A program made the position numbers and the translations under genes. A DNA stretch of 64,000 nucleotides from Prosopocoilus inquinatus (Eukaryota > Arthropoda > Insecta > Coleoptera > Lucanidae): NCBI GenBank assembly GCA_036172665.1, contig CM069870.1, positions 22,728,001 through 22,792,000 on the forward strand, read 5' to 3'. A model generated the notes under the pieces. That model saw nothing but the letters and a program-made list of their open reading frames with translations. It was not told where the DNA came from and ran no database searches. Position 1 is the stretch's first letter, and each line of letters opens with the position of its first letter. Shown in pieces: positions 10,791 through 23,247 of this stretch.

Positions 10791-11230
10791 ATATTATTAA
10801 TAAAAAAATGTTCTTCTGGTATAATAATTAAAAAATGAACTTCTGGTATAGGCAATCACACAAACAACTGTGTTTATTGAGTTGCCTGTACTTGTCTAAT
10901 TTGGAGTATTACTTTTTTAAAACAGTCAGAAATGATTTTTTTAAAGATAAATCAAAAATTTTTTCAATGCAGGTGATAATTATTTCTTTTCTGAAACCAG
11001 GAAAAATTGGAAAATTGGTTAAAATTTAACAGTGATATTTAAAAGTTAGAAAACCTGCTTAATCTATCAATAATTGTGAACGTTTGCAAGTTTATTGATG
11101 AAAAGCAAATAATTATACCGCCTCTGGGATAGGCAACCATACGAACGGCTGAGTATATTGCTTTGCCTATACCAAGGCCTTTCCTTTAAAAATTATTTTT
11201 AGAAAACCGGCATGTTATTAATTTTATTTC
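10790..11230. repeat. Satellite-like units with a GGCAACC hairpin, array 1
   Basis: Two units 279 bp apart (aggcaatcacacaaac at 10852, aggcaaccatacgaacgg at 11131). Each contains a small hairpin between tataggcaa and ttgccta. A related three-unit array is at 62930-63570. Confidence 0.6.
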
Positions 11231-11938
11231 TGTTCCGTATTATTTCTGAAGAAAAAGAAAATTGAGAAAGTTTGTCTGGCAGAAAAGAAAAGTCGGATTT
11301 TAATGAAAATAAAATTCTAACCCTGTAATGTACTCAGCAGGGGTCCGTTCAGAAATAGAAAGGAGTGCGCTCTGAGCAATATTCTTTCTCTCTCATGTAA
11401 GTGGTTTTGTGCATTTTGCTTTTCATTTTAAACGCCCAAAGTGTTCTCCTGAAAGAGTTTCTGAATGCGCTCCAGTGGTTTTGAAGACGATTTATTTTGT
11501 GGTAGGTACAACGATGCTCATCATAAATGATAACATTTGACAGTTTCGTAGCCTTTACACTCGCATGCAGGAGTATCATTTACGTTCAGCGTCATAGTAC
11601 CTACTTTCCCTGGTTTTAAGATTTTCAACTAGTCGTCTTTTTTAAAGTATTTTGGCCTAATTGCCGAGTTGCAATACAGGCATGGTTAAGAGTGCTACTA
11701 TTCGCTACTTTTCAAATCAGTATTACCATCAGTACTATACTTCACGCTACCAACTAACAATTTACTAACTCAAGAGATACCAAAAGGAAGATTAGTTTAA
11801 CGCAGTCGTAAGTTGATCAAAATAGGATTTACTGACACTTTTAAGTTAAATCAAAAATTAAAACAACTGAATCGATGAGTGCATAATCATGTTTAGTCCA
11901 AATTTACTGTGTTGAGAAAACAATAAATAATTTTCTAG
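11230..11938. other. No gene seen
   Basis: Unclassified AT-rich DNA. A 76-codon minus-strand frame at 11349-11579 resembles no family I know. Confidence 0.4.
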
Positions 11939-11951
11939 GTTTTTATTTTAA

Positions 11952-12324
11952 ACATATAAAATAGCGACATCTTACTATCGCTTTTTGACCTAACATTGCA
12001 GTAGGATAGACAAATTGAAGCGGGATTTGCTCCTAATGAGTCCGCCTTGCATGGGGGACTCATTAGGAGCAAATCCCGCTTCAATTTGTCTATCCTACTG
12101 CAATGTTAGGTCAAAAAGCGATAGTAAGATGTCGCTATTTTATATGTTCATCATTCTTACATCGCATTTGCGAATAAATTGGGCAAGTCGTTTTTGGTCT
12201 GCAGTGGGAATGTCGAGCTACGTTTCTGCTGAAGAAGCCCCAAGCAGGGCTGAAACAGCTGTCCAGAAGCTGCTCGAGGTTCTCACTGCAATCAAAAACG
12301 ATTTGCACAAAATTTTTCTAAAAA
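11952..12324 (+). mobile_element. Hammerhead-ribozyme retroposon, copy A
   Basis: 373 bp flanked by gtttttattttaa (11939-11951, 12325-12337), a 12-13 bp target duplication. The left part is a long hairpin with about 90-bp arms (atagcgacatcttactatcg and complement) around a short loop near 12048-12060. A linker follows (about 12144-12180), then the complete hammerhead domain and an A/T-rich 3' tail. The same modules in the same order occur at 36602-36850. Confidence 0.85.
12213..12277 (+). ncRNA. Type I hammerhead ribozyme, copy A
   Basis: Distal stem I is UCGAG (12213-12217) with CUCGA (12273-12277). Proximal stem I is GUUUCUG (12222-12228) with CAGAAGC (12264-12270). The core is CUGAAGA (12229-12235). 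Stem II is AGCCC/GGGCU (12236-12251) with loop CAAGCA. GAAA is at 12252-12255, stem III is AC/GU around loop AGCU, and the cleavage triplet GUC is at 12261-12263. Flanking sequence (about 12183-12207 and 12282-12305) also pairs, extending stem I. Self-cleavage after C12263 is predicted. Confidence 0.88.
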
Positions 12325-12337
12325 GTTTTTATTTTAA

Positions 12338-12892
12338 GTGAATTATTAATTTTTTTTCAGATAAGGATATATGAAGCCTACTGAAGCTAATAATTACTTA
12401 AATTAGAAATCTAAGGAAAGTTATTAGTTTTCTCAAAACTAAATCTAAATTTGCACTGAACATGATTATGCACTCATCGATTCAATTAAAGACCTGCTAC
12501 AGATAATAATAATAATCTTGCTACGATAGCTGAATTTTTCCACGGTTGGCAACACTGATTCTTCGTTAAAGAACTTTTTCGTGATTTCTGGCTGCTATTT
12601 CACAAAATCTGTCATCTTTGAATTATTTTTTTTTAATATTCCTGTTTAAAAAGCATTTTCGTTTCACTATTCAGATAAAAGATTCATTTCAAATTCGTTA
12701 TGTTTATGTTTATTTAAGAAGACGTTGCCGTGAACTTTCACGGAAACATCAGTTTCCGCTCGTATATTGTTGCGTTTATTTTTGCTTCCTACAAAACATA
12801 AATATTCCTACACACACAGATACAAATCCATAAAATGAAACACGCATGTATTTGAATGCGTCGTCTTGTTATCAGGTTTATTCCCATAAACT
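12338..12892. other. No gene seen
   Basis: Unclassified AT-rich DNA with the fragment ggcaacactg near 12550, resembling a hAT-like end. Confidence 0.35.
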
Positions 12893-12900
12893 ATGAAATG

Positions 12901-14559
12901 TAGAGATGGCATTCCACCCAATGCAATCGTTTGCACCGGTGGAATCACGGAATATACCCACAATGCACCCGGTGCATTGGATGCTTTGCCCGGTTGTCTA
13001 CATTTACATAAGACAAAGAATGCTTCAAAATGACACCAAATATAATATATTTTGTACGGACTATCGCTAGACAATTATTTTGTAACATTAATTTCAAAAA
13101 TTTTCTCATTTTGTTCAGATTCTAAGCTACACAGCTTCCGGTTAAACTTAAAAGTTTACTATTCAGCTATTCACCATACGCTATGAAACATTAAACCTGC
13201 AAACCACTTGCAAACAATTAAATAACATCAAGAATAGATTATTTCTCGTTTGATTTGCGCGGGAAATTTAAATTTTTTAATGCACTGTGACGTCACAAGT
13301 ACTTACCTGCTGATTCAAAAATCTTGCAAGACAGCAGAATCCGTGCTCGGAAGATGATAACAAAAAAAACGGACGGACGACTCTTGGCTCCGGCTTGCTC
13401 GCAACAGAAAAAGAAAAGCGGAGAGCGGTTTTCGTGGGTGACACGGAAGTTACCGGAAATGGGCGCCAGTCGAGGAAATCCCCGCAGCCAAGAACCAAAC
13501 TAAAAGTATGCCTCGTGTGGTCCCTCGACGGACCGGAACAGAAATGTCCGAAAAAAATCGTAATTGAAGCACAGAAGCAAAAGAGTGCAAAGAAACTGCA
13601 TATCGACAAGAGAACTAATTTATTAGCGGCGTGTAACACAAAATAATAAATGGTACAAATTAAAAATTTAACTTAATTCAACTTTCTTTGAAATACCGCG
13701 ACACAAATTAGAGTAAATTCAACGAGACAAAAAAAAAGGGCAAATCCCGACAAAATGGTTTGAAAAATTAACGTGATCTGATCTCTTACCAAAGCTTGAC
13801 GACGACAAGATTCTCTCGGAAATGGATCGCTTGTACCTTCCTTGTTGTCCTGTTCTTATCTTCCTCGATACAAAAGCAATGAGAAATAAAGTGGACTTGA
13901 CGGGGGCTTCAACAGCGGCTATTTCCAATCTCCTGAATCGTAAAAGCTGTCCTGTGAGAAGCAGGCGGAGAGGTTGGTGCTGAAACCGTCAGGGAGGATT
14001 GATCACCGTAATACCAGACCAAAATTATCGTTGGAGGCCGGTCGGGGAAATGCATCCGGAAGAGAAGAAAAAGTACCAAAAGAAAAAGAAGCCTAAAGAA
14101 GAAACAACAACGAAATAAATTAGGAAACATAATAACAAAAAAACGACTTATCGAAACTAATTCGACTTCTTCCGGAAAAACACAAAATTTCAAGTGACCT
14201 CTTACAAAATTGCGAAATGCGAAAATCGAAAACGATACAATCGGCGAGCAAATCAAAAATGGAACAAACAGGTTCCTCAAACACAATAAACACTCGGAAT
14301 CGGTAAATAACTTCGTATTTAACTCGCCGAGAGGCCAACACAGAAGAGACGGTAAAGAGCACCTTATCATTCAAATAAAAGCGCAAGGGAAGGGAGGAAG
14401 AAAGAAGTGATGCCAAACGGCAAAAATGGAACTACAACAAAGTGCCAACCTAAATATATACAAATCGTCACAGCACCTAGTACATTCATGTATGCACCCT
14501 TGTGAAGCACCCATGTGGGTGCTTTCAATGCATCGGGTTCATTCCCTGGCCCATCACTA
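12901..14559. mobile_element. hAT-like MITE, TAGAGATGGG family, copy 2, with nested LTR
   Basis: Starts TAGAGATGGC and ends CCCATCACTA, with a perfect 8-bp duplication atgaaatg (12893-12900, 14560-14567). Its ends match 3643-4118. The extra 1.2 kb is the nested insertion at 13286-14472. Confidence 0.85.
13286..14472. mobile_element. Probable solo LTR inserted in the hAT element
   Basis: 1187 bp that is absent from the paralogous hAT copy. It starts TGTGACGTCAC and ends CGTCACA, so it has TG..CA LTR-type ends, and it is flanked by a 4-bp duplication gcac (13282-13285, 14473-14476). No second LTR or internal coding region is present. Several open frames on both strands look like chance frames in A-rich DNA. 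Gypsy-type LTRs with 4-5 bp duplications fit; the clade is not determinable. Confidence 0.65.
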
Positions 14560-14920
14560 ATGAAATGACAAGGACGACATTAATGTGTACCTACAAGAGA
14601 AATAAAAAACAAACGATCGCAAAGAAAATGCAAATATTTTTAAACATGGACAACGAATAAGTACCTAACAAGTAAGTTACTTGGTCTTTAGCTTAAAATT
14701 ACAAATTACAAATTTAATAACAAACAATAGCAGCACCAGAAATTTTAAATTGTTTCAGATTCGAATTAAAAGTAAAGAATGAAAACGACGAATATAAACA
14801 TAACCCACAATCTTATCGCTACTGATGTTAGTCGTCCTCCCTTTACAACATATTTGAATTCTAATCGATTCAAACTCACTTAAAAATTACTGTTATAATA
14901 ATAATAAGTGATTGAGTTCC

Positions 14921-16417
14921 CAGGGTTGCCAGAGTTTTTGCAGGCAGTGTCGCCAACTTGTTAATAAAATGTAGCCACAAGGAGCCAATATTTTTTAATC
15001 TATACAACTCGTTAATTTGTGTGTAATATCATGTGATCAATAGAATTTGTAATTAAAGCAGGCTGTGATATTTTCCCTAAAGTTGGCAACACGGGCTTGC
15101 AACAGCTTGGAATTAAAAATGTCAGAATGCAGCTTCAGAAATGTGGTATTTATTAAACATCGCAAAATGCGCGAGAATATGAAAAAGCGAGTTGTCCGGT
15201 GTATGAAGCTGGCGGTCAATATTTTGAACATTTATCTGGTATTTGTTATAAACAGTGTCAAACTTGTTTACCTTAATTCATTTTCTGCTCATTGTTCTAG
15301 AAATATAGCACACAGGAACAGAAGAAATTTTAATTAAATAACAAAAAAACACGAAGAATAACAGAAAGTAACAAAAACAAATAAAGAATCGCCGCCCGGA
15401 ATGTCAAAAATCAGAAGAAATTAAAAAAAAAGAAACAAATGAAAGTTGCAAAAAAATCTGAAACAAAACAGAAATGAAAGAAGCAGTGACAAAATACAAA
15501 ACATGAAGTGAATAGAACACAAAAACAAAAGACGATTTACAACACCCAGGCTGAAAGAAAACAACTATTTTCCGGACGGATTGAAAATTCGTAGAAAATG
15601 AAAGTCAATAATACGATAAAAATAAAACAAGAAAAAAGAAATTTACAACGAAATGCATTGCGTGAAACGACTGAGATAGACACAAAACAAATTAAAAACG
15701 ATGAACTACCAAAAAGCGTCAATAAAATACGAAAAAAGCATAAAGAAAAAAAGCAAAAGAAGATAGACGACTAAGATGAACAAAAAAAAAGCATGGTCAA
15801 CGATGCGTGAAAATAAATTTGATAAAAATAAACAAAAGAGAAATACGAAAACATAAAACGAATTTAAAGAAACCGCGATATTAAGATATTAAGAACAAAA
15901 ATAAAATAAAAATCGACGATAGTTATAAAAAAATAAAAAAGGAACTCGCAGGAAACATAAGAGAACTGGAAAAAGAAGAATAGATTGACAAAAGAATAGG
16001 TCGATTCTTCTGCCGAAAACTTTTGCAAGTTGAGAAACTGACAGGAAACAAGAGAACAAAATAAAACAAACGAATCGTGAATAAAATATAAAACGACAAT
16101 TCCTGAAAACAAAATGAACAAAATAGGAAATGAACGAAAAACAAAAGAAAACGATACTCGAATCATTCTCGTCGTATAGTATGGACAGTCATTATTGATT
16201 GATCACATTGTATATTTTTTATTTGCAATGGCTCTGCGGTTTCGAATTTTTGGCCAGTCGTGTGATTTTATCTTATGGTTAGATCTAAAAGTTTCTCGAG
16301 TGTCCTTATGCGAAGACAAAAACAAAGTAGCCCGAATGAGGCGCCAGACGCCGTTTAAGATTTTGCAACGCCAAATGCGTCTAAAATGGCGGAATTTCGC
16401 CCAATCTGGCAACCTTG
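14921..16417. mobile_element. hAT-like non-autonomous element, CAGGGTTGCCAG termini
   Basis: Starts CAGGGTTGCCAGAG and ends CTGGCAACCTTG, with a perfect 8-bp duplication tgagttcc (14913-14920, 16418-16425). The core 15340-16170 is the A-rich complement of the T-rich minisatellite. The 90- and 100-residue frames inside lack family features. Confidence 0.8.
15340..16170. repeat. A-rich (reverse) minisatellite array
   Basis: Degenerate units with aaacaaaagacgat and aaaacaaatgaa motifs, the reverse complement of the 300-785 and 24640-25490 arrays. Confidence 0.55.
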
Positions 16418-16479
16418 TGAGTTCCTCCTCTCTCACCCCCCTATTGATCAAGCTGCTTTTTACAATCAGGATTCAATTG

Positions 16480-17352
16480 GATGAGATTTCATGCATATTT
16501 TGAGGTTATGTTGATTTAATTCGAAAACATTAATTCCTTTAATTTTCTTTTCTATTTAAAATCATTTCAGTTCAAAATCAATTCAACTTAATTTCGGATG
16601 AAATGGATTTAAAAGTAGGGCGGCTGTTAATGTCAAAATATGATTAAAATACCAGAAAAAAAGAGTGTTGCAAATACTGGAATAATTTTGAGAGATGAGA
16701 TGAGATTTCATACATACTTTGAGGTTATGTTGGTTTAATTCGAAAATATTAATTCCTTTAATTTTCTTTTCTATTTAAAATCATTTCAGTTCAAAATCAA
16801 TTCAACTTAATTTCGGATGAAATGGATTTAAAAGTAGGGCGGCTGTTAATGTCAAAATATGATTAAAATACCAGAAAAAAAGGAGTGTTGCAAATACTGG
16901 AATAATTTTGAGAGATGAGATGAGATTTGATACATACTTTGAGGTTATGTTGATTTAATTCGAAAATATTAAATCCTTTAATTTTCTTTTCTATTTAAAA
17001 TCATTTCAGTTCAAGATCAAAACAATTTAATTTCGGATGAAGTGGATTTAAACGTGGGGCGGCTGTTAATGTCAAAATATGATGAAAATACCAGAAAAAA
17101 AGGAGTGTTGCAAATGCTGGAATAATTTTGAGAGATGAGATGTGATTTGATACATACTTTGAGGTTATGTTGATTTAATTCGAAAATATTAATACCTTTA
17201 ATTTTCTTTTCTATTTAAAATCATTTCGGTTCAAAATCAAAACAATTTAATTTCGGATGAAGTGGATTTAAACGTAGGGCGGCTGTTAATGTCAAAATAT
17301 GATGAAAATACCAGAGAAAAAAAGAGTGTAGCAAATACTGGAATAATTTTGG
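16480..17352. repeat. Tandem array, 220-bp unit, about four copies
   Basis: The marker gaggttatg recurs at 16502, 16721, 16941 and 17161, spacing 219-220 bp. The unit includes tttcggatgaartggattta and gggcggctgttaatgtc. Copies are more than 90% alike by eye, so the array is young. No open frame is conserved. Confidence 0.9.
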
Positions 17353-17359
17353 ACAGATT

Positions 17360-19440
17360 TTGATTTCTGTCAAATTACAAGCACGTAACCCAAAGAAAAG
17401 AAAACTTGGCCTGCTAGAGCTTGTACACAGTGGTGAATCTCAAGTATCCGGGGTTCCCTACATTAGTACACTTTTCTGTTTGGTAGTTTACAAACATGAT
17501 TCAGTAATTTATTATTTCCACCGAATTGTCGTTCGAGTGCTGTCACTCGTATTTACTGTTATAATCACGACATAACCAATACATAACCTTCTTTTGACAG
17601 ATTAAAACCGGAAATGGAATACATCAGGATAGGCAATTATTCAGTCATGCCACGTTAAATTAAGTATTGCCAAATCAGGGCACATTTGACATTGACCACC
17701 CAGTATATTTCCTTCATCCAAAATAGTCTAAAATTATAATTAAATAATTTCTTAATTAGTAAAGAAATTTTTTCCAAAACGATGTTCGTTTTATAAGCGG
17801 CGTCCATCACATCAGCCGCTATTTAATGTAATTCCTATTCCATTCCCGTTCTTAAAATAAGCCTCCATTAAACAAACAAACCTATTTTTAAGTTAATTGT
17901 TAACAGTAATGACAGTCGGCGGGTATGTACCTGCATCCTGTAGGTGCGCTCTCCAAGAGATCACAACGCGTTCGAATTAGAAACTCGCGCTCCAACTTGG
18001 TCCTAAAAAGTCAGAGTCACACGTTCAAAATTGGGGGGGTTTCGGCTCTTCATTCTCGTCCTTTTTTTAAATAAATGTAACAAATTTATAAGTACCCGTC
18101 GCGTCGTGACGTTTCGATGCCAAATCTAAATTTAAATCTCCACCAGGAAGGGGAACATCGGTTTAACTATGTCCAGACTTTGCAGTTTCAGTGTTACCCA
18201 GTGTTTTGTTCACATCCAATTTGATTTACAAATTTGATTTTTTTTGGGTATGTACTTTAAGACTTTCAGACTTTTTTTAATCCTTGTCTGTATCATACAG
18301 TATTTCTTATACTTATTGTTTTTGTTTGTTATTTCCTGCACAGATGCACACATGTAGGCACTTCAGATATTTAAAGTGCAAGAGAAACAAAAAAAGCAAA
18401 ACAATAAAAAGCAATAACTGAAACTAAGAGTTCGAGATTAAGAAATAATATAAATAAAAGTGACTAATATAAGTGAAAGTATAATAGAATAAGCAAAAGA
18501 TTAAAAGAGACTTGCATTAGATTATAATGATGATGATGATAACTGATACTTAGTTAAGAGTTAGTTAAAACTCATATACATACTGATACTGAAATGTTAA
18601 TTTGATACAAAATATTTATCTGCGCCCTAAATTAATCAAATCAAGTTAAAACCAAATGTCTTGAAAATAAGCAAATCCTCTTTTGAAAAGCAAGCAGACC
18701 TTAATACGAAAAGAAAACGTTTTTTCTTTTGCCGATCAAACGGAACGTAAGCCCTATTTTTAACCGCATGAAATTTTATATTTATGTGCATCATCGTGCT
18801 GGTAAGAATACAAAAATAAATTATATTGCACGAAGAGACTTTCGGCAGCTGCTCTTTACACCAACCATAATTGCAACTACACAGTTATTGGTTAGCATAA
18901 GTTTCAAAAGTGTTATTCACGCTTGTAAAATTAATTCAATTCTCATTTCTTCTTTCTGATTTCCATTAAAATTTTATTTTATTGTCAAATATTGTAATGG
19001 CGTTGGTCGATAAAACCGTCGCCAGTTTAATTTTTAATTATTATTAACTGCCAGTTAAAAAAGACCGGCGACATTTTCGACCATTTCAACCTTTAAACCG
19101 AAGTTATCTATTTATTGTTTGAAACAAATTTGATTCAGTTTTCATTTCACATTTAAATTAAGTACTCAATATGCACTTCAATGAAAGGAAATTTTCTACC
19201 CTAATTGTCTTCGTAACTGATGAAAATCGTACTTAAATATTCTAGTTAATTTGGGACATTTTGGCCCCCTTAACACGTTTTTAAAAGATTTCGTTTTCCT
19301 CCCGAACCACCCTGTATAATATTAATGTGCTGGGCAAGTTTGTTAGAAATCTTAGAATGAAAACCAATCGACTACACTTAGCTATGTATTTGAAATCTAA
19401 TCGATACAAATAAATAAATAAAACCAATTTGAAGGATTAA
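17360..19440. other. Gene-free region
   Basis: No gene or TE terminus that I can support. It includes short tandem trinucleotides (gatgatgat near 18530) and an accctgtata fragment near 19310. Confidence 0.35.
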
Positions 19441-19444
19441 TTTT

Positions 19445-19585
19445 GTACGTACAAAGTTTTTTTCATTTCGAACCGGACAGAAAAATGAAGGGAAAACACT
19501 CAACGTTTCGCTATAGATTTATAGCTTCGTCAGGAGTTTTTTTCATTTTTCTGTCCGGTTCGAGATTAAAAAAACTTTGTACTTA
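19445..19585. mobile_element. Foldback element with hammerhead-like core, copy 1
   Basis: A palindrome with about 50-bp arms (gtacaaagtttttttcat, ccggacagaaaaatgaa and complements) around a centre. On the minus strand the centre reads CUGACGA, a 6-bp stem II (GCUAUA/UAUAGC) and GAAAC. A tail beginning ttacaattttcatcg follows on the plus strand, also present after the copy at 23248-23390. No good stem III or paired stem I base can be drawn, so activity is doubtful. Confidence 0.5.
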
Positions 19586-19619
19586 CAATTTTCATCGGAC
19601 AAGAACAAACTTCAATTAT

Positions 19620-20588
19620 GAATAATTTTGAGATTAACAAAATTAATTATGGTTTGCTTAACAAACTTTCAAGTTTAGGACTTTAATGAATTTGTTTTTG
19701 AAGTGTTCGGTTTGATTATTTTTTCTCTTCTTTCTTGTTTTGCGATCTTGAGTCACTTGTATTTTTAACTGGAAAAACTTGGAAGAAATTGCACACTCCC
19801 CCGCATTATTTATAGTTTAATTTGGGTCATTCATTCTTGGCGCTGGTTATAATAAATTCCGAATTTGACGTCACGCCATCACCTCAAAAAGTTCGCGTTC
19901 CTGCTATGTTTGTGTAAGGAGAACTTAATTATAAAAAAAATTAGTATATCATCAAAATTATTGAATGATTTGTAACAGAAGGAGGAGGAGGAGGAGGAGC
20001 AGGAACGCTTTTATAAATGCACATCTAAATAAATATTGAACTGTATTTAGGGTCCTGTTTTTTTTTTTTTTTAAAGATGTTCTAAGGCTTTTTCTTGTTG
20101 AATATGATACGATAATGATTTATTATTGGTGGGTTATTTTCGTACATTTGCGTCAGCCAAGAAAAATCTCAGGTTGTTGACTCTTCTTGCGCAACGTTTG
20201 TTTGAACTCAAAAAATATTTTAATAGGCTTTCAAATTTGATTAAATTACTAAAAGAAGAAACAGAAAACAATGAACAATGAAGGATATAATTAAATGAAA
20301 CTATTTCCATCGATCTGGATTGATTGTCGAGAATTTGTTTAGATTTTATCTTTAGCTAAAGTATCCATCTTTGTGCAATAATATCAAATCGTTGATGTTA
20401 TTATTTTTGATTGTTGTTCAAAATAACTGTCAATGACAATCTCCACTTGTAAATTTATTACTTAAAAATACTATTTAATTTTTTGTTCTTTATACCTGGG
20501 CTTGCTGGGATCATATTCAATTTCACACACTTCCTAATTAGAATTAGAATTGATTGATGGATTAATTAATCAAGTTACAATTAAATTA
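19620..20588. other. Gene-free region
   Basis: AT-rich, with a ggagga microsatellite (about 19980-20000) and a poly-T run (about 20057-20072). Nothing else recognised. Confidence 0.4.
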
Positions 20589-20589
20589 C

Positions 20590-21235
20590 GAAAGAAAAAT
20601 TAATAGAAAATTACAGTTTCTTGTAAGTCTCTTTCTCTAAAATGATACTACAGTTGAAAGCAAAAAATAGTAGACGAATTACAGTTTTCTGTAATTATTC
20701 TCCCTCAAAACGCCATAGATTAAAGACGAATTCGCAGATTTTACCAAAGTTTCAAACTCGTAAAATTTTGTAAGTTTTTGAATTCTTTAAATATTATCTG
20801 TGAAGGTGTTTTTAATCACCACCATTTTCAGAAAGAATAATTACAGGAAACTGTAATGTGTCTACTATTTTTTGCTTCCGACAGTATTTAAATACGACTT
20901 CAAAGGTGACAGCAGAATATTTTGAAAACTTCTAGGTTGTTCTAGCAGATATAATTGAGGCAACTCTGCTGATATAAATTTAAGTACAAGTTAACTAGAA
21001 ACTTTAACCAAAACTTTAATACCTCTGTTACAGTTTCCTGTAATTTTCTTTCTCCAAAATGGTACAGTTTAAATAAGACTTCGCAGGTTATAAAAATGAA
21101 AATCTTGAAAGCTTTCAAATCTGATAAGCCCAAAACCTTTGTAAAATCTGTGAAGCCGTATTTATTTTGAAGAAAGAAAGAAAAATTACAGGAAACTGTA
21201 ATTGTCTCTTATTTCTTGCTTTCGACCGTAGTTAA
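20590..21235. mobile_element. Nested Tc1-like MITEs
   Basis: An intact 235-bp copy (20651-20885) starts TA-CAGTTGAAAGCAAAAAA and ends TTGCTTCCGACAG-TA. It lies inside an older, partial member of the same family (from 20590, continuing after 20888). A third partial copy ends ttgctttcgaccgta near 21231. All share the aattacag-tttcctgtaatt subterminal palindrome. TA targets and CAGT-type ends fit Tc1/mariner. Confidence 0.75.
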
Positions 21236-21239
21236 TTTA

Positions 21240-21589
21240 TTAAATAGAAATAACGAGTAGTCCTGAGGTTCAATTGTATCCAAAGTATTTCTAATCTAGA
21301 ACTGCACCCATTTCACCAGTAGGGGTTCCTAACAGGGTTGATATTGACCCCTAAAAGGTCGATGAAATCTTGCAAAAGGTGGATGAACCTGTCAGATTCT
21401 GTTTAAGGTGAAGGATCTTCTAGGCGGTCGATTAGCGGTCGACTGAGAACCGCTTAAAATGATTCTATTTGACTCCTTTCATTATTCTTCTTTTGTTTCT
21501 ATTACAAAAAAAGATCAACTTTAATAACATAAGACAAAAAAATTGATGAAAACGCTGGCGATAAAATGTCATTTAAATTTGGTTAAAAA
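21240..21589. other. Fragment with a hAT-like CAGTAGGGGTTCC end
   Basis: aggggttcctaacagggttg near 21319 resembles the aggggttcccaacc segment near 134. No gene is present. Confidence 0.35.
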
Positions 21590-22120
21590 TTACTTTTCCC
21601 CTTTGGCTAAGAGAGGGCGCTTTGAACGTTTTCTGTCATGCCGCTGGGATTTTGAATTTAGAAATTTAATTATGGATTTGAAATAATTGTGAAGGCAACG
21701 TTTGGCTGGACATGTTATGGGAAATTTTGATTAAAATAGTTTACCACTCGGTCAAAAGACGGCGCTTCGAATAATTCCCGTTACGCCGCCGTGATTTTGT
21801 ATTTTATAATTTAACCTTGAAATTAAATATCGTTGCGAAGTTGGAACGCAGAATCAACCTTTGTTGTATTAAATTCAATTAACATAATAGGCACCAGATG
21901 GCGTTTTGAATGACTCTCACGTGTGAGATTTTTATGCTTTCAATTTGATTTAAGATATTGCTTCTACTAAAAATATAATGATGAAATCGTACTTTTCATA
22001 ATCGATTAAATTAGTTTTCACTTTGGGACAATAGATGGCGCTTCAAGCGGCTCCATATGACGTGCTTATAAGTAAAGTTAAATTATTGACAAAAGTTTCT
22101 TAAGTGGCTCATAGATGATG
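21590..22120. repeat. Decayed tandem array, about 140-bp unit, CTCF-like cores
   Basis: Four diverged units with AGAGGGCGC (21612), AGACGGCGC (21757), AGATGGCGT (21896) and AGATGGCGC (22033), spacing 145, 139 and 137 bp. Each is followed by a cttygaa-type motif and a gattttgta-type AT block. Confidence 0.6.
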
Positions 22121-23247
22121 ATGATTAATAATAATAATTTCTTGCAGTTATGTAATTGCAAGTAAAATGTTTTTGATTTTTTTTTGTTGTGCTCATTGAT
22201 AAATCAACGAAATGTTTTTCATTTATTAAAATTACATTTTCGAAAAGTGTAATAAATCGTTAAACGAGTTAAAAGCATCTGAAAAATTTACGGCATCTTA
22301 AATTTAAAAGCCGCGGCCTTTTATGTAAGGTCAACAAAACGTCACTAACATCTTAACCTCGCTTAACCTTCTATTTAGGCATCCATTAAAATTTGACTGA
22401 CATTTTCTCAAATCTTCGTGAAATGTCATATTCTACATACGACTTAAATTCAGACTAACTTTAAAACTTTCTAAGGGGAAAATACTTTAAAAAAAAGTTT
22501 GAGAATCCCTGTTTTATATTTACATTGATTTTCGACATTCTTTTATTAAACAGGGTGATTTGCATTTTGCTCTAATCTCTTCACCCCTTTCCTCTGAATT
22601 AGCGATACTTATTCCCCATTATGTATCTAAATATTATTTTCATAAACTTTCCTTGTTTTAATTTATTTTTTAGTTATTTATTTACATTGCTGTTTTGATC
22701 TCAGTATTTTGTAATGAATGTCCTATTTTAATGTGGCATCAAAGTTGGCTATGAAAGTTTAATTGTAAATGATCATCAAAATAATGGCGGTCAATTTGAC
22801 GTTTAAAATAGTCACTACGCCAAACCTAACCTTTCTTTTCGAGTTCAATGGTAACAATGAATCGAAAAATTGCAGGCGGAATTGTTCAAAACAACACGGA
22901 CTTTATTATGAAAATTTTCTGTTCCTGCGAGAAAACCATTTTATTCGAAGAAAAAAAAAACTATTTTCATTCAAAACTCAAAGCAATTGACAGATATCAG
23001 ATGTTTCAAAAATTGTATTGAGTTCACGATCAACGTCGATTTTCTTTTGTTTTCTTTGTTTGCTGTATTATTAGTATTTCGACATTGTATTTCGGTTCCT
23101 TTTTGGTTTCCTATTTCTTGATTTCGAACAATGTTTCTTGTTTCACTTTTTCTACTTATGATCTGAGTTTTCTTTTGTTTCTTATAAACAATCCACCCCC
23201 CTCCCCTACCCCTCGTTATGACAATTTTGCTGAACTATATATTTTTT
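22121..23247. other. Gene-free region
   Basis: AT-rich DNA with T-rich stretches (23020-23170). The 73-codon frame at 22769-22990 resembles no family I know. Confidence 0.35.

Noticed and set aside
13277..14416. Several frames of 80-150 codons on both strands
   Set aside because: They lie in the probable solo LTR; compositionally biased, mutually overlapping and without motifs.
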